A program made the position numbers and the translations under genes. Below are positions 1 to 6,551 of a DNA stretch of 15,968 bases, one piece after another. The notes under the pieces are model-generated. The model was not told where the DNA came from. It saw nothing but the letters and a program-made list of their open reading frames with translations, and ran no database searches. Position 1 is the first letter of the stretch; each line of letters starts with the position of its first letter. This DNA comes from an uncultured Traorella sp. (GTDB lineage: Bacteria > Bacillota_I > Bacilli_A > Erysipelotrichales > Erysipelotrichaceae), in NCBI GenBank assembly GCA_945919165.1, contig CAMEIZ010000020.1:1-15968 (forward strand), read 5' to 3'.

Positions 1-306
1 AATCTAAAGGTTTATATTGGCGCCAGCATCTGTCAGAATAACTTTGAAGTAGGTAAAGAAGTCATTGAAGCCGTTCAAGCAATGAGTTTTGATACATCCA
101 GTACGTATTATTTCAATGATACTACTCAGAAAGGTTTTGTTGATAACAAAGAACTCAATCGTTTACAATGTCTCAATGAAGGTGTTTTAATGAAAAATAT
201 CACCGTTGATAAAAACTGTACGTATGCTAATTCTGAAACATTCTTCTCTTATCGAAAAGACAAAGAATGCGGAAGACATATGTCATTCATTATGTTAAAA
301 CCATAA
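1..306 (+). CDS. pgeF: Peptidoglycan editing factor PgeF (YfiH, laccase-domain protein), 3' part
   Basis: The reading frame is open from base 1 and stops with TAA at 304-306, so about 101 C-terminal residues are visible and the start lies outside the window. The fragment has the features of the YfiH/PgeF/LACC1 family: an IGASICQ-NFEVG segment at its residues 6-18, then ELNRLQCLNEGV, and the end block NCTYANSETFFSYRKD followed by CGRHMSFIML. The Cys of CTY is one of the metal ligands of this family; the histidine ligands would lie in the missing part. Members were long called multicopper polyphenol oxidases. Known work on the family assigns peptidoglycan editing (preventing misincorporation of L-Ser in place of L-Ala in the stem peptide) and purine nucleoside phosphorylase activity. 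The gene ends at a strong hairpin terminator, so nothing downstream on this strand is cotranscribed. Family assignment is firm; the exact activity is inferred. Confidence 0.88.
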   Translation, partial: NLKVYIGASICQNNFEVGKEVIEAVQAMSFDTSSTYYFNDTTQKGFVDNKELNRLQCLNEGVLMKNITVDKNCTYANSETFFSYRKDKECGRHMSFIMLKP

Positions 307-308
307 AA

Positions 309-340
309 ATGGTAGACTGATCACAGTCTACCATATTTTT
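309..340. terminator. Bidirectional rho-independent terminator between pgeF and the AraC gene
   Basis: A perfect 11-bp stem (ATGGTAGACTG at 309-319, CAGTCTACCAT at 324-334) closes a 4-nt loop. On the + strand it is followed by ATTTTTATTT; on the - strand the stem is followed by TTTTATGG. It therefore can serve both the + strand pgeF gene and the - strand regulator gene, which converge here. The stop codon of the regulator (339-341) sits in the T tract. Confidence 0.9.
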
Positions 341-1211
341 ATTTCTTTGTTTGAATTGGCAAATATTCAATATATCCGCGAGTTCCAATCGGTTCTAATT
401 GAATACGGGGATTTTCATTATCCCACATATAATCTAAAACAGAAGGGTCATATTTTTTTTCGGCTTCCCAGATTTCTTGAATAGCCGCTTCATAATCCAC
501 TTCATCAAAAGGTTCTCCCTGAAACATCAGATATTTAGATGTAGGAAGCGTGATGACATCAAAACCATCCGGAATACTGATATCATCAGCAATTTCAACA
601 CCCTGTACATATTCACTGGTATCAGGCAGTCGATATTTTTGAGTCAGCCATAAACAGATGGGTTCATTTGAAATCGAAGGAATACTTTTTAATACTCCCC
701 AGATATCACAACCTACCTCATTACAATATTCAAAATAATCAGTTGCTTGTTTTGCCCTTTTGATCAATACTTTTCTTGTCGGTTTTTCAATAATACTGAT
801 AAAAACATTTCTTGAAGGTTCCATACATGTTCTCCTTTTCATATAAATGGATTGCACACCAAATGGAGTAAACAAGCAGATGGGAACAGGATGAAGAGAA
901 TACTCTTTTGGATTACATCCGAATTCTTTCAAAAAGGCTCTCTGATAACCGTCAACACTGTCAAATCCTGCATCCAGAGCAACATCCAGTATTTTACAGT
1001 TTTCATCACGAAGCCGAAGTGCTGACTGACTCAAGCGAAGCTTTCGGATATATTCAGATGGTGTAACACCTGTATATTGTTCAAAAAGTCTTCTTGAATA
1101 CCATGGTGAAAAAAGCGATACTTGCGCAAGTTTTGTCAGGGTGATTTCTTCACTCAGATGTTCACGGATATAATCCTGCATTCGCTGTACAGCTAAAACC
1201 TGTTCTCTCAT
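339..1211 (-). CDS. AraC-family transcriptional regulator with GyrI-like effector-binding domain
   Basis: The 290-residue product has two parts. Residues about 5-105 form an AraC/XylS double helix-turn-helix, with the typical LAQVSLFSPWYSRRLFEQYTG first HTH and the ILDVALDAGFDSVDGYQRAFLKEFG second HTH plus NPKEY. Residues about 130-290 resemble the GyrI-like/BmrR-type small-molecule binding fold, with IIEKPTRKVL near its start and the tail RGYIEYLPI. The N-terminal position of the DNA-binding domain matches Rob/SoxS-GyrI type regulators, which sense hydrophobic or drug-like ligands. An in-frame TTG lies 12 bases further upstream (1223), but it falls inside the GAGGAAA ribosome binding site that sits 6 bases before the ATG at 1211, so the ATG is preferred. 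The gene is monocistronic: its own spacer upstream, shared terminator downstream. The ligand and targets cannot be told from sequence, and no efflux gene adjoins it. Confidence 0.88.
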   Translation of the reverse strand: MREQVLAVQRMQDYIREHLSEEITLTKLAQVSLFSPWYSRRLFEQYTGVTPSEYIRKLRLSQSALRLRDENCKILDVALDAGFDSVDGYQRAFLKEFGCNPKEYSLHPVPICLFTPFGVQSIYMKRRTCMEPSRNVFISIIEKPTRKVLIKRAKQATDYFEYCNEVGCDIWGVLKSIPSISNEPICLWLTQKYRLPDTSEYVQGVEIADDISIPDGFDVITLPTSKYLMFQGEPFDEVDYEAAIQEIWEAEKKYDPSVLDYMWDNENPRIQLEPIGTRGYIEYLPIQTKK

Positions 1212-1273
1212 ATGTTTCCTCAATCATTATTTTAAACTTTCAAGAACTTAATTTCTCGACTTATTTTACTTTT

Positions 1274-1287
1274 ATTTCCTTGGAAAT
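1274..1287. promoter_or_regulatory. Possible operator: inverted repeat ATTTCC-TT-GGAAAT
   Basis: A 6-bp inverted repeat with a 2-bp centre lies about 65 bp upstream of the AraC-family start, within the 86-bp spacer after deoD. It could be an autoregulatory site. A short AT-rich inverted repeat like this can also arise by chance, so support is weak. Confidence 0.3.
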
Positions 1288-1297
1288 GAGTTTTGTT

Positions 1298-1322
1298 AAA
1301 AAAAGAGGCTTATGCAGCCTCT
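1298..1322 (-). terminator. deoD terminator, with the stop codon inside the hairpin loop
   Basis: Reading the - strand, AGAGGCT (1322-1316), loop GCATA and AGCCTCT (1310-1304) are followed by a run of six to seven T (1304-1298). The stem consists of the last sense codons of deoD (Glu-Ala-Ala) and the TAA stop lies partly in the loop, so the terminator begins before the coding region ends. Confidence 0.85.
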
Positions 1323-2011
1323 AATGCAACCTTCATCATGTTGGTAAATGATTTCTGTCTTTCTTCAGGAGTTGTTTCCTTGTGAGTTACCAAAGAATCA
1401 CTTACTGTTATCAGACAAGCGGCATGTTTACCTAAAACCTTTGCGTTATGGAAAAGTGCAAAACTTTCCATTTCCACAACATCACATCCATGATTTACAT
1501 AAAAATCATCGATACTGCTGTCTTCATGATAGAAAACATCACTTGAATGAACTCTTCCCAAAGTTAAAGGAATTCCCAGACTCTTTGCTGCTGTCATGAT
1601 TCTTTCATTTAACTCTTCACTAGGTGTCTGAATATCACTTGTATCACCGCTCTGAACAAGAGCATAAGTGGATTCACTCCAGCAGTCTTTTGCTAAGACG
1701 GTATCAAAAACATCTAATTTTGGTGAATAAGCACCTGCAGTTCCGATGCGTATAATGTTTTCTACGCCATAGAATTTAAATAATTCATAAGAATAAATAC
1801 CAATGCTCGGCATACCCATTCCGCTTCCCATCACGGATATTTTCTTTCCTTTATAGGTTCCTGTATACCCAAACATATTTCTTACTGCATTAAATCTGAC
1901 TGGATTTTCCAAAAATGTTTCTGCGATAAATTGTGCACGTAATGGATCTCCCGGCATTAAAACTGTTTTTGCGATTTCGCCGACACTGGCGCTATTATGT
2001 GGTGTTGACAT
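1310..2011 (-). CDS. deoD: Purine nucleoside phosphorylase, DeoD type
   Basis: The 233-residue product matches the usual 230-240 of bacterial hexameric PNPs and starts with the typical MSTPHN. Visible motifs: the phosphate-loop PGDPLRA at 20-26, GSGMGMPS at 62-69, RIGTAG at 88-93, the ribose-binding VVEMES at 178-183, and SDS at 204-206, in which Asp205 corresponds to the general acid Asp204 of E. coli DeoD. That Asp is typical of the broad-specificity (6-oxo and 6-amino purine) class. The enzyme splits purine nucleosides with phosphate into base and (deoxy)ribose-1-phosphate in the salvage pathway. The start at 2011 has a near-perfect AGGAGG 6-7 bases upstream. The gene stands alone: no deoB, deoC or pupG neighbour is visible, and it is divergent from an HD hydrolase. 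Confidence 0.96.
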   Translation of the reverse strand: MSTPHNSASVGEIAKTVLMPGDPLRAQFIAETFLENPVRFNAVRNMFGYTGTYKGKKISVMGSGMGMPSIGIYSYELFKFYGVENIIRIGTAGAYSPKLDVFDTVLAKDCWSESTYALVQSGDTSDIQTPSEELNERIMTAAKSLGIPLTLGRVHSSDVFYHEDSSIDDFYVNHGCDVVEMESFALFHNAKVLGKHAACLITVSDSLVTHKETTPEERQKSFTNMMKVALEAA

Positions 2012-2030
2012 AAAACTCCTCCTTATGATT

Positions 2031-2036
2031 ATTATA
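2031..2036 (-). promoter_or_regulatory. -10 element of the deoD promoter
   Basis: A consensus TATAAT on the - strand lies 19 bases before the deoD ATG. It predicts a leader of about 13 nt that begins just at the ribosome binding site. No good -35 hexamer is visible 16-18 bp upstream. It lies back to back with the promoter of the HD gene. Confidence 0.55.
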
Positions 2037-2054
2037 CATTTTTTCGAATAAAAA

Positions 2055-2063
2055 TGATATACT
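2055..2063 (+). promoter_or_regulatory. Extended -10 promoter of the HD gene; predicts a leaderless mRNA
   Basis: TGATATACT (TGn plus TATACT) is an extended -10 whose last base is 6 bp before the ATG at 2070, so transcription should start at or next to the A of the start codon. No ribosome binding site lies between them. No convincing -35 is present, as is common for extended -10 promoters. Confidence 0.6.
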
Positions 2064-2069
2064 ATTCAT

Positions 2070-2447
2070 ATGAAAAGATTTGAAACCATATATCCACTCA
2101 TTCAAAATATATATGCTTCAATTCATGATTTTGAAAATGCTTCGCTGTGTAAAGCCCATCATCATCTTGTCTTGGAAGAAATGAAAAAGCTGACCGATTC
2201 AGATATTTTATATACGGCAGCACTTTTACATGATATTGGCATGTATTTGGGACTCAGGGGACCTCATGCCCATACTTCTGCTGACTATGCGAAAACATTT
2301 TTAGAATCCACTCAGCTGTTTACAGATGAAGAAATTCAATTGATCCATGATATCATCTATGTCCACAGCGATAAAAAAAGCACCCACTTTTTCGAAGCAG
2401 AGCTTCTGAAACAAGCAGATGCCGCAGCACATCTGAAAGAATTATAA
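2070..2447 (+). CDS. Small HD-domain phosphohydrolase
   Basis: The 125-residue product has the HD signature: His30-His31 near the start of helix 1, LLHDIG at 52-57 (His54-Asp55), His93/His99, and a late KQADAAA with Asp117. This H...HD...D pattern is the divalent-metal site of HD-domain phosphohydrolases. The protein is just the domain, without a sensor or synthetase part, so it is not a full RelA/SpoT or a cyclic dinucleotide phosphodiesterase of the usual kind. A nucleotide or phosphate ester substrate is likely but not determinable. The start at 2070 is the only one that keeps the first helices; it lacks an SD and lies immediately after an extended -10. The gene is divergent from deoD, which could hint at a nucleotide salvage link (inference only). 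Its last six bases overlap the end of mgtE on the other strand. Confidence 0.85.
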   Translation: MKRFETIYPLIQNIYASIHDFENASLCKAHHHLVLEEMKKLTDSDILYTAALLHDIGMYLGLRGPHAHTSADYAKTFLESTQLFTDEEIQLIHDIIYVHSDKKSTHFFEAELLKQADAAAHLKEL

Positions 2448-3809
2448 AAATGGAATCAAAAGCTTTGTCACCAGCATGAAATATGTAATCAATGCCAGTG
2501 CATCCACAATTGTCGTAATCAAAGGTCCGGCCATAACAGCAGGATCTTGTTTTAGTTTTACCGCAACGATCGGTAATGTAGAACCGACCATTTTCGCAAG
2601 ACAAACCGTCACAAAAACCGTTAATGATACAATCAGAGAAGTTTTCATATCTACCTGATGCATAAAAATCAAAATACGAACCAGATTGACTGCCCCCATC
2701 GTAAGCCCACATAAAAAGGCTATACGGATTTCTTTCCACCAGACACTTAAAATATGCTTTGGTTTTAATTCTCCCATCGCAAGTGCTCGAATAATCATTG
2801 TAGAAGCTTGATTTCCGGCATTTCCGGCTGCATCCATCAACATCGGAATAAACACACTTAAGATGACATATTGAGATAAAACCTCTTCATAATGAGCCAT
2901 GATCTGACCGGTAAACGTAGCAGAAATCATCAAGATCAACAACCAGATGATTCTTGACTTATACATTTTTATAACACCGGTTTCCATATATGTATCTTCA
3001 ATAGGAGTAATGGCATTCATCAATTGAATATCTTCTGTAGCTTCTTCATTGATAACATCCAAAATATCATCTACAGTAATAATTCCAACAAGACAATCTT
3101 CATCATTAACGACCGGTATAGCTGTTATATCATATTTTTGAATCTGTTGGGCTGCTATTTCCTGATCATCACTGGTTCTTACAAAAATCAGATCCGTATC
3201 CATGATATCTTCAATAATATCATCATTTTGAGCATATAAAAGAGATCGAAACGGTAAATATCCCTTCAGTTTTTTCTTACTGTCCGTGATGTAGCAATAC
3301 GAAATCGTTTCTGCTACCTTACCCTGTTTTCTGACTTTTTCAATTGCTTCAGACACCGTATCCTTTTCTTTCAGCTGCACAAAATCAATGGACATAATAC
3401 TTCCCGCTGAATTTGCTTCATAAGAAAGAAGACGGTTAATTTCTTCACGCTGGCTCTGGGATGCTGACTTTAAAATATGTTCCACCAGATTAGCCGGCAT
3501 TTCTTCAATAAAATCCACAATATCATCACTATAAAGATTATTCAGGATGCTTTGTATTTCAGGACCTGTTAAAAGTTCAATCAAGCTTTCCTGTTTTTCA
3601 TGACTTAAATAAGAAAAGATTTCAGATGACACTTCTTTTTTTAATGTTTTAAATACGAATAAAGCTTCTTCAACAGATAATTCAGCTACCAGCTCACTCA
3701 TATCTACAACATTATATTCATCAAAAACCTCTCGAAGCATTTTAACCTTTTTTTCAGCAATACAGCCTCTTAAAAGTTCCATCAGAATTTCTTTTTCACT
3801 ATTGTCCAT
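2442..3809 (-). CDS. mgtE: Magnesium transporter MgtE
   Basis: The 455-residue product has the full MgtE layout: an alpha-helical MgtE_N superhelix at about 30-130, two CBS domains at about 138-195 and 202-256 (IPVVNDEDCLVGIITVDDILDVI closing the second), a connecting plug helix at about 260-285, and five membrane helices from 287 to the end. Signature residues are present: PMLMDAAGNAGNQAS at 322-336, DPAVMAGPL at 422-430, and Asp436 in TTIVDALAL, which corresponds to the pore Mg2+-binding Asp432 of the Thermus protein. It is a Mg2+-gated channel in the cytoplasmic membrane. The ATG at 3809 has GGGAGG six bases upstream. The promoter sits close to the gene, leaving a leader of only about 15 nt, so there is no room for an M-box riboswitch; control would have to be by protein gating or a regulator. 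Confidence 0.97.
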   Translation of the reverse strand: MDNSEKEILMELLRGCIAEKKVKMLREVFDEYNVVDMSELVAELSVEEALFVFKTLKKEVSSEIFSYLSHEKQESLIELLTGPEIQSILNNLYSDDIVDFIEEMPANLVEHILKSASQSQREEINRLLSYEANSAGSIMSIDFVQLKEKDTVSEAIEKVRKQGKVAETISYCYITDSKKKLKGYLPFRSLLYAQNDDIIEDIMDTDLIFVRTSDDQEIAAQQIQKYDITAIPVVNDEDCLVGIITVDDILDVINEEATEDIQLMNAITPIEDTYMETGVIKMYKSRIIWLLILMISATFTGQIMAHYEEVLSQYVILSVFIPMLMDAAGNAGNQASTMIIRALAMGELKPKHILSVWWKEIRIAFLCGLTMGAVNLVRILIFMHQVDMKTSLIVSLTVFVTVCLAKMVGSTLPIVAVKLKQDPAVMAGPLITTIVDALALITYFMLVTKLLIPFL

Positions 3810-3830
3810 AATTAGCCTCCCTTCATTTTT

Positions 3831-3858
3831 ATTTTACACATCTTTTCGTGCATGACAA
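3831..3858 (-). promoter_or_regulatory. Promoter of mgtE
   Basis: On the - strand TTGTCA (3858-3853) and TAAAAT (3836-3831), each 5/6 to consensus, are separated by 16 bp. Predicted start is about 3824, leaving a leader of roughly 15 nt that holds only the ribosome binding site. Confidence 0.65.
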
Positions 3859-3880
3859 GTGAAATTTCTGATTTTTATGT

Positions 3881-3899
3881 ATGACAGCTAAGCTGTCAT
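3881..3899. repeat. Perfect 9-bp palindrome at the ddl stop codon, upstream of mgtE
   Basis: ATGACAGCT-A-AGCTGTCAT spans the last base pairs of the ddl-like gene (its TGA is at 3896-3898). On the - strand no T tract follows, so it is not a normal terminator. It lies about 22 bp upstream of the mgtE -35, so a protein-binding site is possible. It could also act as a simple 3' hairpin (7-bp stem, 5-nt loop) protecting the operon mRNA. Confidence 0.55.
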
Positions 3900-5005
3900 T
3901 TCTTCAATGCATAATGATTCCAATTTTTCTTAAAGACAAATGAATCAATTTCTCTTATTTCTCTGATTTTTTCAATCTGTTTTTCCATCGCACAGTTTTT
4001 TAATATTTCTATCATTTCTTCCCCATTCAAAATCCCCTTAAACAAATAAAGTGATAAAGACCCCGGAGTAATATTGATCTCATTCATCATCAAATGATCC
4101 GTATAAAGATAATCAAAACGCACAACACCACTGCATTCAAATGCCAAAAATGCTTTTTTGGAAAGTTCTTGTATTTCCTTGATCAAATCCTGATCAAGAT
4201 CAGCCGGTATACTTCTTGAAGCTGGTGTCTGTTTTAAAACAGAACCGCCATATTTATCACTATACGAATAGTAATCATGATCAAAATGAATTTCCTCAAT
4301 ATGACTGACAATCTGTTTTTTCGAATTTCCAATCACAGCCACATTCAATTCTTTAAAGTTTTCCAGCTTGTGTTCAACAATCAGCTTTGAATCAAACGCA
4401 AATGATTCACAGATCAAACGATTCATTCTTTCATCATCATAAATACAATTGATCCCAATTGAACTTCCGCCTTTAGCCGGTTTTACGATCCATGGTTTTT
4501 CAATCGTTATTTCTTTGAGCTGATCCAAGTCATGCAGAATCTCATCTTTATGCAGCGTTATCCCTTCATTATGGGGAATATCAAGAGCTTTAAAATATTT
4601 TCTCATCAGATCCTTATCCATAAAAATAGCCGCTGTAGAAAGCTTACTTTGACCATAAGGAAGATCTAAAAGCTCCAAAAGTCCCTGAATACATCCATCT
4701 TCTCCGCTCGTACCATGCATGATAGGCAAAGCCCATTCAATTGGAATTCTTTTTTTAAAGGAACGTTTATATGTCAGATAAACTTCCTGATTCTCTTTTT
4801 CAAAAAAGACTTCATGACATTTTTTTAAATTTCTTTTCGTATAAAATTCAAAATCCTTCAAACACTCTCCAACATACATTCGATTCTCTTTACTTATATA
4901 AACCAGAATCCGTTCATCTTCCTTTAAATAGCGCATTGTATGGAGAGCTGAAAGAATAGATATTTCATGCTCTGTAGAACATCCGCCATATAACAGTGCT
5001 AGCAT
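3896..5005 (-). CDS. D-alanine-D-alanine ligase-like ATP-grasp enzyme
   Basis: The 369-residue product has the Ddl order: N-terminal YGGCSTEHEIS at 6-16 (Glu12 matches Glu15 of E. coli DdlB), MHGTSGEDG at 96-104, MDKDL at 129-133, ATP-grasp KPAKGGSSIG at 175-184, omega-loop YYSYSDKY at 245-252, FD at 297-298 and the metal-binding E-I-N at 309-311. Ligases of this kind join D-Ala to a second D-Ala with ATP in the cytoplasm. The block that shapes the second-substrate pocket is changed: DdlB has N-T-S-P-G-M-T-S-H-S-L, while here NITPGSLSLYL (311-321) puts Tyr320 at the place of Ser281, so the second residue joined may differ. The start has AGGGAGG 5 bases before ATG, 19 bp after the MurF-like gene, so the two are one operon. 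A canonical ddl elsewhere in the genome is likely, and this copy may be accessory. I left the symbol empty because substrate is uncertain. Confidence 0.85.
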   Translation of the reverse strand: MLALLYGGCSTEHEISILSALHTMRYLKEDERILVYISKENRMYVGECLKDFEFYTKRNLKKCHEVFFEKENQEVYLTYKRSFKKRIPIEWALPIMHGTSGEDGCIQGLLELLDLPYGQSKLSTAAIFMDKDLMRKYFKALDIPHNEGITLHKDEILHDLDQLKEITIEKPWIVKPAKGGSSIGINCIYDDERMNRLICESFAFDSKLIVEHKLENFKELNVAVIGNSKKQIVSHIEEIHFDHDYYSYSDKYGGSVLKQTPASRSIPADLDQDLIKEIQELSKKAFLAFECSGVVRFDYLYTDHLMMNEINITPGSLSLYLFKGILNGEEMIEILKNCAMEKQIEKIREIREIDSFVFKKNWNHYALKK

Positions 5006-5024
5006 GCTCGCCTCCCTTATTAGC

Positions 5025-6551
5025 CTATGCTGCTGATTGTTTTTTGTTCATCAGAATAGGCGGAATATCATTTTCAATCAGCATTGTATCCTTTTCTTCC
5101 AATAACGTACTCATGATCACCAGTGCATCTTTCATGGATGAAGTATGAATGATTTTTGATTGATCATACCCTGCTTCCAATAAGCCCTCTTGAATATCCA
5201 AGCATTCTCCAACTAAGACAATCAAATCACAAAATAACATATCCTTAGCAAACTGACGACTGTAATAACGATGATGTTCTCCCAAATCAATAAAGCCAGG
5301 AGTCACTAAAAAATGTCGTCCAGGCATACTTTTCAATACCTGTAAAGCCATTTTGGCACTGTCCGGATTTGAATTATAGGCATTGTCAATACACATTCCT
5401 TTGTAAAAGGGTTTCATTTCCAGACGATGTTCTGTTGGCTTTGCATTTAAAATAGCTATCTGAATTAAATTAGCTTCCACTCCTAAATGATGCGCCAGTG
5501 CAATTGCAAACAGACAATTGAGTATATTGTGTTCACCTAACAAAGAAGTTGAAAAATGAACCAGCTTGCCAGATAACATGACATCAAACTGACTGCCAAG
5601 ATGATCACAATGAAGATGAATAGCCTTTATATCCGCTTCACTGTGAATTCCCACTCGTTGGATTGGACATGCTAATTCCATTGGTTGATGATGTAGATAA
5701 AAATTATCAAAATTGAAAAAACCCATTCCCTTCTCATTTAAACATTCCAATATTTTCATTTTTTCATGAAGAATATTTTCAATAGTTTTAAAGGTTGATA
5801 AGTGCTGCGGTCCAACGGCACATAAAATACCATATTGAGGTTGAACAAAATTGCACAGATCTTCAATTTCATGCAAATGATCCGCCCCCATTTCACAGAT
5901 AAAAATCTCTTGATGATTCATTTTTTCAAGTATTGTTCGGCAAATTCCCATTTCATTATTATAAGAAGCAGGCGTTTTTAAACAGGCATAACGCATGCTC
6001 AATACCTCATATAACAGATTTTTAATACTGGTTTTTCCATAGCTTCCTGTAATCGCAATTTTAATACCCGAATAGGCATCAATTTTTCTTTTGGCACGTA
6101 ACACATAGTGTTTTTTGATCCTGGTTTCAATCGGATCACATATGAGAATAAACAGATAAAATGCAAAATGATGAAACAGCATACCAAACAAAACCAGCAA
6201 AAGAAAAAATACCCAATTTGAAACCCAATACATTAACAAAACAAGACAATCAATCAGAAACATCCATCCAAAAAGGCGCATAATTCTCTGAGTTACAACC
6301 AGCATCCTCCAAAAAACCTTTTCTTTTTTAAAAACAGATGGAAAAAACAATAACACCATCAAATAAAACAACATGAGTAATTGAATCATATCACAAACAA
6401 ACAAAATCAATGACGCCAAAATCATGATCACCATCATTCTTCTCTCAATATCCATACTCAAAGCATAACGATCTTTCTGATAGCGATTTTGCTGATAAAA
6501 CAAAATATCCTCAATACTTAATAAATTCCAAAACAACAAACAAATGATCAT
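5025..6551 (-). CDS. MurF-like Mur ligase with N-terminal membrane domain
   Basis: With the start at 6551 the product has 508 residues. Residues 1-145 are a hydrophobic region with about four or five membrane segments (near 1-18, 40-72, 93-110, 112-138). From about 160 follow the Mur-ligase central and C-terminal domains: P-loop GSYGKTS at 169-175, SYNNEMG at 196-202, ICEMGADHL at 218-226, GPQHL at 247-251, EHRLE at 374-378, DNAYNSNPDS at 389-398. The YNNEMG, EMGA and YNSNPDS blocks are those of MurF, which adds D-Ala-D-Ala to the UDP-MurNAc-tripeptide. The usual MurF N-terminal UDP-binding domain is absent, its place taken by the membrane part. The last block reads LIENDIPP where MurF normally has LVKGS. 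The longer frame begins with a TTG at 6590 without a ribosome binding site; the ATG at 6551 overlaps the upstream stop as ATGA, typical of translational coupling. It is probably a membrane-bound ligase using the dipeptide from the next gene. Confidence 0.82.
   Translation of the reverse strand: MIICLLFWNLLSIEDILFYQQNRYQKDRYALSMDIERRMMVIMILASLILFVCDMIQLLMLFYLMVLLFFPSVFKKEKVFWRMLVVTQRIMRLFGWMFLIDCLVLLMYWVSNWVFFLLLVLFGMLFHHFAFYLFILICDPIETRIKKHYVLRAKRKIDAYSGIKIAITGSYGKTSIKNLLYEVLSMRYACLKTPASYNNEMGICRTILEKMNHQEIFICEMGADHLHEIEDLCNFVQPQYGILCAVGPQHLSTFKTIENILHEKMKILECLNEKGMGFFNFDNFYLHHQPMELACPIQRVGIHSEADIKAIHLHCDHLGSQFDVMLSGKLVHFSTSLLGEHNILNCLFAIALAHHLGVEANLIQIAILNAKPTEHRLEMKPFYKGMCIDNAYNSNPDSAKMALQVLKSMPGRHFLVTPGFIDLGEHHRYYSRQFAKDMLFCDLIVLVGECLDIQEGLLEAGYDQSKIIHTSSMKDALVIMSTLLEEKDTMLIENDIPPILMNKKQSAA

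Noticed and set aside
1348..1599. Open + strand frame of 83 codons inside deoD
   Set aside because: It lies fully antisense to deoD, has no SD and its translation looks like no known family.
2353..2739. Open - strand frame of 128 codons across the 3' ends of the HD gene and mgtE
   Set aside because: Wrong frame relative to mgtE, which is unmistakable there; composition is a shadow of the membrane codons.
3810..3880. M-box riboswitch upstream of mgtE
   Set aside because: The spacer is only about 85 bp, holds a promoter close to the gene, and shows no M-box pairing elements.
3881..3899. Palindrome as rho-independent terminator of the ddl operon
   Set aside because: No T tract follows on the - strand (ACATAAAAATC instead), so intrinsic termination is unlikely.
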